A stretch of 64,000 bases of DNA from JABDPF01 sp037384065 (GTDB lineage: Bacteria > Pseudomonadota > Gammaproteobacteria > Xanthomonadales > SZUA-36): NCBI GenBank assembly GCA_037384065.1, contig JARROJ010000011.1, positions 1-64,000 of the forward strand, in the 5' to 3' direction. The first letter of the stretch is position 1, and each line of letters opens with the position of its first letter. The notes under the pieces were generated by a model. The model was not told the origin of the DNA. It did no database searches and saw nothing but the letters and a program-made list of their open reading frames with translations. Position numbers and translations under genes: made by a program. Of the stretch, positions 15,625 through 23,810 are shown piece after piece.

Positions 15625-15969
15625 ATGAACATTCCGACGGAAACGGCCGGCCCACCGCCGCTCGACTACGACGCCATGCAACGCAACGCCGGCAATGCGG
15701 TCAGTCTGCTCAAGGGCCTGGCCAACGAAAGCCGGCTGATGATCATGTGCGTGCTGTCCGAAGGCGAAATCTCGGTCGGCGAGCTCAACAAGCGGATCAA
15801 ACTCAGTCAGTCGGCCCTCTCGCAACATCTGGCGGTGCTGCGGGACCAGGACCTCGTGCAGACCCGGCGGGAAAGCCAGACGATCTACTACCGCCTGCGC
15901 GACTCGGCGGCGATGAACATCATCGAGATGCTGCACGACGTCTACTGCACATCCGACGCCGTTCGCTGA
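15625..15969 (+). CDS. ArsR-family persulfide sensor (BigR/SqrR-like)
   Basis: 114-residue winged-helix repressor with recognition helix KLSQSALSQHLAVLRDQDLV and wing QTRRESQTIYYRL. C42 (IMCVL) and C108 (DVYCTS) match the cysteine pair of SqrR/BigR (about C41, C107), whose tetrasulfide bridge releases DNA. It is divergent from the persulfide dioxygenase-sqr operon with a palindromic operator between, so autoregulation and sulfide-induced derepression of sqr are likely. The predicted -10 (TACAAT at 15612-15617) puts transcription start almost at the ATG, with AGGGGG touching the ATG, so a leaderless or very short-leader mRNA is possible. Confidence 0.88.
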   Translation: MNIPTETAGPPPLDYDAMQRNAGNAVSLLKGLANESRLMIMCVLSEGEISVGELNKRIKLSQSALSQHLAVLRDQDLVQTRRESQTIYYRLRDSAAMNIIEMLHDVYCTSDAVR

Positions 15970-16023
15970 CCGCGCCCCCCGCGCCCGATTCGCGCCGCGA
16001 CGGGCGCGCGCGAACCGAACGCC

Positions 16024-17364
16024 CTACTTGCCGATACAGAAACTCGCGAAAATGCGGCCGAGCAGATCGTCCGGCAGCAGTTCCCCGGTGATCTCACCGA
16101 GCGCCTGCTGAGCGAGCCGCAACTCCTCGGCCAGCAACTCCCCCGACCCGGTCGCCGTCATTTCCGCGACGCCCGCCTGCAGGTGCTCGCGCGCCCGCAG
16201 CAAGGCGTCGATGTGCCGCTGGCGGGCCGAAAACGCCCCTTCGGCCTGGTCGCCGGCGCCCACCGCCGCGCGGATCATGCATCGCAGGCGGTCGATTCCC
16301 TCACCGGTGCGCGCCGAGATCACGACCCGATCCGCTTCGGTCCGGGGTCGCTCCGCCTGCAGCAACAGATCAACCTTGTTGCCTACGCGGATGCAGTGCA
16401 CTGCGCCGGGAACCTCGCCACGCAAGGCGTCGTCCGGCCGGGGATCGGTCAGATCCTCGACCAGCAGGGCCACGTCCGCTTCGGCCAGGGCCTCGCGCGC
16501 GCGCCGCACGCCCTCGGCCTCGATCCGGTCCTGCGTCTCGCGAATACCGGCCGTGTCCGCGATGTGCACCGGAACGCCGTCGAGTTCGATCTGCTCACGC
16601 AGCACGTCCCGCGTGGTGCCGGGGATTTCCGTGACGATCGCCCGGTCGGCGCCCGCCAGGGCGTTGAGCAGGCTCGACTTGCCGGCATTGGGCCGGCCGA
16701 CGATGGCCAGGACGATACCATCGCGCAACAGGCGGCCCTGACGCGCACCGGCCAGCGCGGCGTCAAGTTGCGTCGTCGCCGCACCGCAGCGCGCCAGCAC
16801 GTCGCTTTCGGCCAGGAAGTCGATCTCCTCGTCGGGAAAATCGATCGCCGCCTCGACGAACACGCGCACGCGCGTCAACGACGCCTGCAGTTCATGGATG
16901 CGGCGGGAGAATTCGCCCTGCAGGCTGCGTTGGGCGGCGCGCGCCGCCGCATCGGTGCCGGCCTCGATCAGGTCAGCGATCGCTTCGGCCTGCACGAGGT
17001 CGAGTTTGTCGTTGAGAAACGCGCGGCGGCTGAATTCTCCGGGCTGTGCGGCGCGGGCCCCCAGTTCCCGGACACGCTGCACGATGCGCCCGAGAACGTG
17101 GCCACCGCCATGGCCCTGGAGTTCCAGCACGTCCTCGCCGGTGAACGAATGGGGCGCGGGAAAATACAGCACGATCCCGCTGTCGATGCGTTCGCCGTCG
17201 GCCGCACGGAACGCGGCCAGCGCGGCATGACGGGGGGCCGGCAGCGACCCGGTCAGCGCGGTGCAGATCGAGCGGACCGCGGGCCCCGAGACGCGCACGA
17301 TGCCGATTCCGCCGACCCCGGGCGGGGTGGCCACGGCGCAGATGGTGTCCCCGCCGGTGCTCAT
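16024..17364 (-). CDS. mnmE: tRNA uridine-5-carboxymethylaminomethyl GTPase MnmE
   Basis: 446 residues, normal length. With MnmG it installs the cmnm5 group on wobble uridine of tRNA. N-terminal folate-binding domain (MSTGGDTICAVATPPG), helical domain with inserted G domain: P-loop GRPNAGKSS, DTAG in IADTAGIRE, NKVD in GNKVDLL. The C-terminal CIGK with the functional Cys is intact at the very end. It is the distal gene of the leftward rpmH-rnpA-yidC-mnmE block, 13 bp after yidC. Confidence 0.96.
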   Translation of the reverse strand: MSTGGDTICAVATPPGVGGIGIVRVSGPAVRSICTALTGSLPAPRHAALAAFRAADGERIDSGIVLYFPAPHSFTGEDVLELQGHGGGHVLGRIVQRVRELGARAAQPGEFSRRAFLNDKLDLVQAEAIADLIEAGTDAAARAAQRSLQGEFSRRIHELQASLTRVRVFVEAAIDFPDEEIDFLAESDVLARCGAATTQLDAALAGARQGRLLRDGIVLAIVGRPNAGKSSLLNALAGADRAIVTEIPGTTRDVLREQIELDGVPVHIADTAGIRETQDRIEAEGVRRAREALAEADVALLVEDLTDPRPDDALRGEVPGAVHCIRVGNKVDLLLQAERPRTEADRVVISARTGEGIDRLRCMIRAAVGAGDQAEGAFSARQRHIDALLRAREHLQAGVAEMTATGSGELLAEELRLAQQALGEITGELLPDDLLGRIFASFCIGK

Positions 17365-17377
17365 GTGCGGCCCGGCG

Positions 17378-19078
17378 TCAGCCCGCCGCGGCGATCTTGC
17401 GCGTGATGTAGTACTGCTGCGCCAGCGACAGGCCCGCGTTGGTCGCCCAGTACAGCACCAGGCCGGCCGGGAAGAAGGCGAACATGATCGAGAAGATCAC
17501 CGGCATCATCGTCATGATCTTCTGCTGCAGCGGATCCATTCCGACCATCGGCGTCAGCCGTTGCGTGGCGAACATGAACACCGCGTTGAGCGCCGGCAGG
17601 ATGAAATAGGGGTCACGCACGGACAGGTTGTTTATCCACAGGATGAACGGTGCCTGGCGCAATTCGACCGATTCGAGCAGGACCCAGTACAGCGCGATGA
17701 AAATCGGAATCTGCACCAGGATCGGCAGGCAGCCGCCGAGCGGATTGACCTTTTCCTTCTTGTACATCTCCATCATCGCCTGGCTCATGCGCTGGCGGTC
17801 GTCGCCGTAGCGTTCCTTGAGCTGCTCGATGCGCGGCTGCAGTTTGCGCATGCGGGCGGTGGAGCGGTACTGCGCCTCGGTCAGCTTGAAGAACGCGGCC
17901 TTGATCAGCACGGTCAGCAGAACGATCGCCCAGCCCCAGTTGCCCACGAACGCGTGGATCTTGGACAGCAGCCAGTAGAGGGGCTTGGAGAACACGGTAA
18001 AAATACCGTAGTTGACGGTGTACTCGAGCCCGGGCGCGACGTCCGGGATGACTTCCTGCAATTTCGGCCCGACGTACAGGGTGCCGTCGAACGCGGTGCG
18101 CTCGCCGGGCGCGACGGTCCGCACGGTCGAGACGGCGCGCGCGATGTACCGCGGCCCGTTGTCGCCGGCGATGGCCTGGGTCGTGTAGGTCATCTGCGCG
18201 TCCCCGACCGGAATCCATGCCGCGAAGAAATAGTGCTGGATCATCGCCAGCCAGCCCTGCGTGGTCGTTTTGCGGAACGGGTCCTCGGCCACATCGTCGA
18301 ACGCGATCTTCTCGAACTTGTCCTCCGGATTGAAGAAGCCGATGCCGAAGAAACTGTAACGCCCCGGGTTGGTGAAGCCGGCCTCTTCTTCGCCGACCGG
18401 CACGTTGCGCTGCAGCTGGCTGTAGTAACTGCCGCTCCAGCCGGTGTCACCGTCATTTGCGACCGCATGGCTCAGGCCGATGTCGTAGCGCCCCCGGTGA
18501 AAGGTGAAGGTTTTCGTGACCGTCAGCCCGTCGTCGGAGACCCAGCGGAACGGCACCTCGAGCGAATCCGCGCCGGTGTCGAGTTGATAACGTTCGCGGG
18601 CCGTCTCGAAACGGCTGGTGTGATTGGGCGCCGCGGCGCGTGAGAGCAGGCCACTCTGGGCGACGAACAGGCGCCCGGGATGACGCTCGAGGAGTTCGAC
18701 CTTGATGTCGGGCTGATCCAGGTGAACCGGGTAATCGCGCAACACCGCGGAAACCACGGTGGCGCCGACCGGGTCGATGCGCACGTCCAGAACGTCCGTC
18801 GTGACGTGGACCAGCGCCGCGCCGGAGGCCATCGCGTCCGTCGGCGTCGCCGCCGGTGTCGCCGGCGCCGGTTGTGCGGCGGGCAGGTCGGCGGCCGGCG
18901 CCTCGCCCAGGTCCGGAAGATCCGGGGCATCGGTCGGCGGCCGGACCTCGGCCGATGCCGGCTCCGACGCGGTTGTCGGTGTCTGGGGCGCGGGTCCGTA
19001 GTCGCGTTGCCACTGGACCCAGATCATGTAGCCGATCAGGACGAGCCCCATGATCAGGACCGGTCGTAAATTTCCCAT
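17378..19078 (-). CDS. yidC: Membrane protein insertase YidC
   Basis: 566 residues. N-terminal membrane segment (MGNLRPVLIMGLVLIGYMIW), a low-complexity Ala/Pro linker (about 30-80), the large periplasmic beta domain, then the insertase core of five membrane segments (KPLYWLLSKIHAFVGNWGWAI onward; QKIMTMMPVIFSIMFAFFPAGLVLYW near the end). It inserts inner-membrane proteins alone or with SecYEG. The start codon overlaps the rnpA stop (TGATG); the usual yidD gene between them is absent. Confidence 0.96.
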   Translation of the reverse strand: MGNLRPVLIMGLVLIGYMIWVQWQRDYGPAPQTPTTASEPASAEVRPPTDAPDLPDLGEAPAADLPAAQPAPATPAATPTDAMASGAALVHVTTDVLDVRIDPVGATVVSAVLRDYPVHLDQPDIKVELLERHPGRLFVAQSGLLSRAAAPNHTSRFETARERYQLDTGADSLEVPFRWVSDDGLTVTKTFTFHRGRYDIGLSHAVANDGDTGWSGSYYSQLQRNVPVGEEEAGFTNPGRYSFFGIGFFNPEDKFEKIAFDDVAEDPFRKTTTQGWLAMIQHYFFAAWIPVGDAQMTYTTQAIAGDNGPRYIARAVSTVRTVAPGERTAFDGTLYVGPKLQEVIPDVAPGLEYTVNYGIFTVFSKPLYWLLSKIHAFVGNWGWAIVLLTVLIKAAFFKLTEAQYRSTARMRKLQPRIEQLKERYGDDRQRMSQAMMEMYKKEKVNPLGGCLPILVQIPIFIALYWVLLESVELRQAPFILWINNLSVRDPYFILPALNAVFMFATQRLTPMVGMDPLQQKIMTMMPVIFSIMFAFFPAGLVLYWATNAGLSLAQQYYITRKIAAAG

Positions 19079-19521
19079 CAGTTCACTTTCCTCGTCGCGC
19101 GCGGCGCGCGATCGATGTCGGCCCGGGTCCGCCCGACCCGTTGCCAGAGCCGGTCGAGCGAACGCCCGAGGCTCGCGTTATCGTCCTGAGCGGCGCGGGG
19201 CCGCGGTATCACGACCACGTCGAAACACCGCTCGGCGCCGACCTGCGTCGCGCGCCAGTGGCGAAACCGTTCGCGGATGATCCGTTTGATCCGGTTGCGT
19301 CCCACGGCACGCCGGTCGACCTTGCGTGAAACGGCCATCCCGAGGCGATGCGTGCGGCCGTCGTTGATCCGCCAGAGCACCCGGAACAGGCCATCGGAGG
19401 ATGCCTGGTTGTTCTTGAAAACCTGTTTAAATTCAGAGGCTTTGAGAAGCCTCGCCGTGCGGGGCAAGGGCGCGCCTGAGGGCGGTGCAATCGCTCGGTC
19501 CGGGTGCGACGCGATTGACAA
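19078..19521 (-). CDS. rnpA: Ribonuclease P protein component
   Basis: 147 residues. Protein subunit that helps RNase P RNA process tRNA 5' ends. The signature RNR-type motif is present (AVGRNRIKRIIRERFR) after GMAVSRKVDRR. It lies 47 bp downstream of rpmH and overlaps yidC by 1 bp. The C-terminal tail after the RNase P fold is basic and extended. The ATG at 19521 was chosen; the 20 or so residues before LPRTARLLKASEF are not conserved, so a later start is possible but no better codon is seen. Confidence 0.93.
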   Translation of the reverse strand: MSIASHPDRAIAPPSGAPLPRTARLLKASEFKQVFKNNQASSDGLFRVLWRINDGRTHRLGMAVSRKVDRRAVGRNRIKRIIRERFRHWRATQVGAERCFDVVVIPRPRAAQDDNASLGRSLDRLWQRVGRTRADIDRAPRATRKVN

Positions 19522-19568
19522 GACGGGCCTCCGGTCTCTGCGGGGCGCTCGGTCCGTGTCGCCGCCGG

Positions 19569-19703
19569 TCAGGCAGAAAGGCGCTTCCTGCCCTTGGCGC
19601 GACGGGCCTTGATGATCGCGCGTCCCGCGCGGGTGGACATGCGTGCGCGAAAACCGTGCCGGCGAGCGCGCTTCAGATTACTGGGCTGAAATGTACGCTT
19701 CAT
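19569..19703 (-). CDS. rpmH: Ribosomal protein L34
   Basis: 44 residues, too short for many gene callers. It starts MKRTFQPSNLKRARRHGF and ends AKGRKRLSA, with RMSTRAGRAIIKARRA between; this is the full bL34 sequence pattern of the large ribosomal subunit. First gene of the leftward block on the origin side of dnaA, the usual order in gammaproteobacteria. Confidence 0.97.
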   Translation of the reverse strand: MKRTFQPSNLKRARRHGFRARMSTRAGRAIIKARRAKGRKRLSA

Positions 19704-19844
19704 GGTGTTTGGTCCTTCGAAATCGGATTAACGGACCCGGCCGGCTTCATGGGGCCGCGACGGGCTGACAAAAGAGGGGAATTGTACCGCCAAAAACAAA
19801 CGCGAACAAGGGCTTGGCCCCGGGAGTTTTTCCCGGTGGTCAAG

Positions 19845-19853
19845 TTATCCACA
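19845..19853 (+). promoter_or_regulatory. DnaA box upstream of dnaA
   Basis: Exact consensus TTATCCACA in the 229-bp rpmH-dnaA gap, 80 bp before the dnaA start. Next to it is a small hairpin, CCGGGA (19820-19825) with TCCCGG (19831-19836). A leftward -10-like TACAAT at 19788-19783 may belong to rpmH. It may mediate dnaA autoregulation or be part of the origin. Confidence 0.8.
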
Positions 19854-19932
19854 GCACGTTAGACTTAGTCGCCCCGGCCCCGTCACGCACGCCAGCGCCA
19901 CGGATCCGAATCAGCACGAGCGACGACCCGGC

Positions 19933-21246
19933 ATGTCCAAGACCGATTGGAAAACCTGCACCGATCACCTGGAGCGCGAGCTTCCGGCGGACGATTTCAA
20001 CACCTGGATCCGCCCGCTGCAGGTCAGGACGTCCAAGGGCCGCACGGTGCTGATGGCGCCCAACGAGTACGTGCGCGATTACATTTCGCTCAATCACCTG
20101 GAGCGGATCCGCGACATCTACGAACACCTCGGCGCCGCCCGCGATGCGGTCGTCGTCGAAGTGAGTCGCGGCAACCCTGCCGCGCCGGCCTCCGCCACCC
20201 CCGGACCGCGCCGCACGACGCCGGTCCGGACCGGGCTCGACAAGCGCTACCAGTTTGCGAACTTCGTGCAGGGCAAATCCAACGAACTCGCCCTGGCCGC
20301 CGCGCAGCAGGTCGCCACCAAGCCGGGCGCCGCCTACAATCCGCTGCTGTTTTACGGCGGAACGGGCCTGGGCAAAACGCATCTGCTGCACGCCGCCGGC
20401 AACCTGATCCACCAGCGCGACCCGGATACCCGCGTCATCTACCTGCATTCAGAGCATTTCGTCAGCGAGATGATCAAGGCCTTGCGGGGCAACACGATCG
20501 AATCGTTCAAGCAGCACTACCGCACGGCGGGCGCACTGTTGATCGACGACATCCAGTTTTTCGCCGGCAAGGACCGGACCCAGGAAGAGTTTTTCCATAC
20601 GTTCAACGCCTTGCTGGACAGCCAGCAGCAGATCATCCTGACCTGCGATCGTTATCCGAAGGAACTCGAAGGCATCGAGGCGCGCCTGCGCTCGCGGTTC
20701 GGCTGGGGCCTCACCGTATCGATCGAACCGCCCGATTTCGAGACCCGCGTGGCAATCCTGTTGAACAAGGCGCAGGAGCGGGGGATGGCGCTGGACGACG
20801 GGGTCGCCTACCTGATCGCGCGGCGGATCCGGTCCAACGTCCGCGACCTCGAGGGGGCCTTGAACACCCTGTGCGCGAACGCGCGCTTCAGCGGCCGCAC
20901 GATCAACGAGAGTTTCGCCCAGGAAGTGCTGCGCGACCTGCTGCTCGTGCACGACCGTCTGATCACGATCGAGAACATTCAGAAGGAAGTGGCGGAATAC
21001 TACAAGTTGCGCGTCGCTGATCTGCTCTCGCGTCGCCGCACGCGGACCATCGCCCGACCGCGCCAGGTCGCGATGGCGTTGAGCAAGGAACTGACCGAAC
21101 ACAGTTTGCCGGAGATCGGGGACGCGTTCGGCGGCCGCGACCATACCACCGTGCTGCACGCCTGCCGTAAAATCGAGGCGCTGTGCGAAACCGATGGCCG
21201 CCTGCGCGAGGACCGGGCCAAGTTACTGCGCAAACTGACCGCGTGA
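19933..21246 (+). CDS. dnaA: Chromosomal replication initiator DnaA
   Basis: 437 residues. Domain I (residues 1-80), short linker with Pro/Ala (about 80-100), AAA+ domain III with Walker A GGTGLGKTH and Walker B LLIDDIQFF, and domain IV with the DNA-binding signature GGRDHTTVLHACRKI. It unwinds oriC and loads the helicase. It is slightly shorter than many gammaproteobacterial DnaA proteins because of the short linker. DnaA boxes lie on both sides of the gene. Confidence 0.98.
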   Translation: MSKTDWKTCTDHLERELPADDFNTWIRPLQVRTSKGRTVLMAPNEYVRDYISLNHLERIRDIYEHLGAARDAVVVEVSRGNPAAPASATPGPRRTTPVRTGLDKRYQFANFVQGKSNELALAAAQQVATKPGAAYNPLLFYGGTGLGKTHLLHAAGNLIHQRDPDTRVIYLHSEHFVSEMIKALRGNTIESFKQHYRTAGALLIDDIQFFAGKDRTQEEFFHTFNALLDSQQQIILTCDRYPKELEGIEARLRSRFGWGLTVSIEPPDFETRVAILLNKAQERGMALDDGVAYLIARRIRSNVRDLEGALNTLCANARFSGRTINESFAQEVLRDLLLVHDRLITIENIQKEVAEYYKLRVADLLSRRRTRTIARPRQVAMALSKELTEHSLPEIGDAFGGRDHTTVLHACRKIEALCETDGRLREDRAKLLRKLTA

Positions 21247-21278
21247 CGGCCTAAGTTGTGGTAAAACCCTGTTCAAGC

Positions 21279-21287
21279 TGTGGATAA
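21279..21287 (-). promoter_or_regulatory. DnaA box in dnaA-dnaN gap
   Basis: TGTGGATAA, the exact reverse complement of consensus TTATCCACA, 32 bp after dnaA. Together with the box at 21314-21322 and the AT-rich stretch before dnaN it marks a candidate origin. Confidence 0.8.
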
Positions 21288-21313
21288 CTGCGGGATGAAA
21301 TCGGTGCTTCGGG

Positions 21314-21322
21314 TTGTCCACA
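21314..21322 (+). promoter_or_regulatory. DnaA box (one mismatch) in dnaA-dnaN gap
   Basis: TTGTCCACA, one mismatch from consensus, 26 bp downstream of and in opposite orientation to the box at 21279-21287. Confidence 0.65.
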
Positions 21323-21376
21323 GGCCGTCAACAGGAATGCTGCCGGTTTACGCGCCGAAAAAGAAAACGTAAGGTA

Positions 21377-21391
21377 CTGATTCAGAATCAG
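21377..21391. repeat. Perfect 7-1-7 palindrome in candidate origin
   Basis: CTGATTC and GAATCAG flank a single A, and GGTA and TACC add an outer imperfect pair. It lies between the DnaA boxes and the AT-rich stretch and may be a protein-binding site or a dnaN control element. Confidence 0.45.
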
Positions 21392-21437
21392 GTTTACCGG
21401 TTATTGCGTTTTCCACCGGGCTTACTGTTACTACAGG

Positions 21438-21469
21438 TTCTTTATTTAAATAGATTTAATAATTAAGGA
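21438..21469. other. AT-rich stretch, candidate unwinding element
   Basis: The most AT-rich 30 bp of the region (TTCTTTATTTAAATAG followed by ATTTAATAATTAAGGA), standing out in otherwise GC-rich DNA, about 120 bp from two DnaA boxes and directly before dnaN. It also contains the AAGGA part of the dnaN ribosome site region. Confidence 0.5.
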
Positions 21470-21482
21470 TAGGAAACGGGTC

Positions 21483-22583
21483 ATGAAATTCAGCATCCAG
21501 CGCGAGAACCTTCTTCAGCCCATCAGCCAGGTCGTCGGCGTGGTCGAACGCCGGCAAACGTTACCGGTCCTGGCCAATTTCCTGATTTCGGCGCGGGATG
21601 GCCAATTGTCGATAACCGGAACCGACATGGAGGTCGAGCTGATCACGCGAACGGACGCCGATGTCGAGATGGAGGGCGACATCACGGTGCCGGCCCGAAA
21701 ACTGGTCGACATTGTGCGAATGCTGCCCGAGGATGTCCGGATCACCGGCGTGCTGGAAGGCGACAAGATGACCGTTTCCTCGGGGCGAGGGCGCTACACA
21801 CTCTCGACTCTGCCCGCCACCGAGTTTCCGGCAACCGATCAGGTAGAAACGCTAGAAACCGTTAATATTCAAGAAGTTAAGTTAAAAAACCTGATCGACA
21901 AAACGGCCTTTGCGATGGCCAACCAGGACGTTCGTTATTACCTGAACGGCTTATTGTTCGATTTTCACGACAACGAGCTGAGCACCGTCGCGACCGACGG
22001 TCACCGCCTCGCGATCTGTGATCTCAACGCCAGTGTCGGCGTGGCGGAGGAGCGGCAACTGATCGTACCGCGCAAGGGCGTGCTGGAGCTCGCGCGCATG
22101 CTGTCCGACAGTGACGATGCGGTCGAACTCGCGCTCGGCAAGAACCATATCCGCCTGGTCAAGGGGAACACGGTGTTCACCTCCAAGCTGATCGACGGCC
22201 GTTTTCCGGAATACCGCGCGGTGATCCCGCGCGGCACCGACCATCACATCCGGATCGACCGGGCCGCGTTCATCCAGGCCCTGCAGCGCGCAGCGATCCT
22301 GTCGAACGAAAAGTACCGGGGCGTGCGCCTGGAGGCGGCCGACGGCTCCGTGCGGATCATTGCGCACAATCCGCAACACGAAGAAGCCGTCGAAGAACTC
22401 GAGGCCGAGCTGAATTTCGAAACGATCGCGATCGGTTTCAATGTCACCTACCTGCTCGACGCCCTGACGGCGATCGATGCGTCGACCGTCGTCATGGAGC
22501 TGAAAGACCCCAACAGCAGTTGCCTGATTTCTGCGGATGGCGGGGGCGACGATCGCCATGTCGTCATGCCCCTGAAACTCTGA
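21483..22583 (+). CDS. dnaN: DNA polymerase III sliding clamp (beta subunit)
   Basis: 366 residues, full length. It starts MKFSIQRENLLQPISQVVGVVERR and ends with the clamp pattern HVVMPLKL; three repeated clamp domains of about 120 residues each fit the length. It tethers the replicative polymerase to DNA. It stands in the canonical dnaA-dnaN-recF-gyrB order. Confidence 0.98.
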   Translation: MKFSIQRENLLQPISQVVGVVERRQTLPVLANFLISARDGQLSITGTDMEVELITRTDADVEMEGDITVPARKLVDIVRMLPEDVRITGVLEGDKMTVSSGRGRYTLSTLPATEFPATDQVETLETVNIQEVKLKNLIDKTAFAMANQDVRYYLNGLLFDFHDNELSTVATDGHRLAICDLNASVGVAEERQLIVPRKGVLELARMLSDSDDAVELALGKNHIRLVKGNTVFTSKLIDGRFPEYRAVIPRGTDHHIRIDRAAFIQALQRAAILSNEKYRGVRLEAADGSVRIIAHNPQHEEAVEELEAELNFETIAIGFNVTYLLDALTAIDASTVVMELKDPNSSCLISADGGGDDRHVVMPLKL

Positions 22584-22635
22584 GGGGCGTCACGGCCCGC
22601 GTCGACGACGGCGGGCGGAGCACACGCAGAACGCC

Positions 22636-23697
22636 GTGATCGTCAAGCAACTGCAGGCGGGCAATTTTCGCAACCTGGAAGCGCTCGAACTCCGGCCGCA
22701 TCCCCGACTCAATTATTTCTGGGGCGAGAACGGCGCCGGCAAGACCAGCGTCCTCGAGGCCCTGGTCGTCCTTGCGCGCGGTCGCTCGTTTCGAACCAGC
22801 CAGTCGATCGAACTGGTCGGACCCGCCGGCCGGGCCTTTCACGTGTTCGCGGAAATCGAAAACGAGCAGGGTGCGCGCCAGCGACTCGGCCTCGAGCGCG
22901 CCGGCCGGCACTGGCGCGGGCGTCTCGATGGCCGTGATCTCGCGCAACTGAGTCAACTGACGCGCTGCCTGCCTTTGGTGCTGATGGAGCCGGACAGTCA
23001 TTTGCTGGTCAGCGGCCCCCCGGAAGTCCGACGCAAGTACCTCGACTGGGGCATGTTTCACGTGGAACAGGACTTCCTGGCCGACTGGCGAAGCTATTCG
23101 CGCGCGCTCAAACAACGGAATGCGGCGCTGCGCCGCGGGGAATCGGGCGTTCTCGACAGTCTCGATGCGGTGGTCGCGGAACAGGGGGAACGGCTTGGCG
23201 CGCTGCGACGGCGCCACGCCGAGGCACTCGCGGAACGCATCAACGGGTTGATGGAAGACATCGGCGAGCGGTTTGGCCCGATCGACCTGCGCTACCAGGA
23301 CGGGTGGTCGAAGGGGTCTTTGCTGGAATCGCTGCAGGAGAACCGAAAACGCGATCTGGAACGGGGCCTGACCGGAAGCGGCCCGCACCGGGCGGATCTG
23401 GCGTTGCTGGCGGCGGGGCAGGCCGCGCGGATGCGCCTGTCGCGTGGTGAGCAGAAGGCGTTGGCCGCCGCGCTGCTGCTGACCCAGGCGGAAGCGCTGG
23501 CGCAATCGGGGCCACGGCCGATTCTTCTGCTGGACGACCTCGTGTCGGAATTCGACGAGCATCATTTCAAAGCGGTTCTCGAGCGCGCCGGCGCATCGGG
23601 GGCCCAGTTGTGGCTCACGGGAACGCAACGACCGGAGTTGCCGCCCGAGCACACGATGTTCCACGTGAAACAGGGGCGGGTCGCGGAACTGGTATAA
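22636..23697 (+). CDS. recF: DNA replication/repair ATPase RecF
   Basis: 353 residues. SMC-like ATPase that helps load RecA at gaps. Walker A is GENGAGKTSVLEAL near 30-40, the ABC-type signature LSRGEQKALAAALLL near 258, and Walker B ILLLDDLVSEFD near 295. A GTG start at 22636 is used because the N-terminal VKQLQAGNFRNLEALEL pattern begins two codons later. It follows dnaN by 52 bp. Confidence 0.96.
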   Translation: MIVKQLQAGNFRNLEALELRPHPRLNYFWGENGAGKTSVLEALVVLARGRSFRTSQSIELVGPAGRAFHVFAEIENEQGARQRLGLERAGRHWRGRLDGRDLAQLSQLTRCLPLVLMEPDSHLLVSGPPEVRRKYLDWGMFHVEQDFLADWRSYSRALKQRNAALRRGESGVLDSLDAVVAEQGERLGALRRRHAEALAERINGLMEDIGERFGPIDLRYQDGWSKGSLLESLQENRKRDLERGLTGSGPHRADLALLAAGQAARMRLSRGEQKALAAALLLTQAEALAQSGPRPILLLDDLVSEFDEHHFKAVLERAGASGAQLWLTGTQRPELPPEHTMFHVKQGRVAELV

Positions 23698-23698
23698 T
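23690..23698 (+). promoter_or_regulatory. Extended -10 promoter for gyrB
   Basis: TGGTATAAT, a perfect TG-n-TATAAT, at the very end of recF, about 113 bp before the gyrB ATG. No good -35 is seen, as expected for an extended -10 promoter. Confidence 0.6.
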
Positions 23699-23810
23699 GT
23701 TCACCTGCCCGTTCGTCATCGTTCCGTGGTCGGAGCGGGGCTTTCAAACGGTTTGAAAACAGACAGTTGGCGTTGCCGGTTCGGTAAACGGCTACGCCGT
23801 GGAACCACGT

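Noticed and set aside
21404..21417. Further DnaA box (TTTTCCACC)
   Set aside because: Two mismatches from consensus; not distinct from background.
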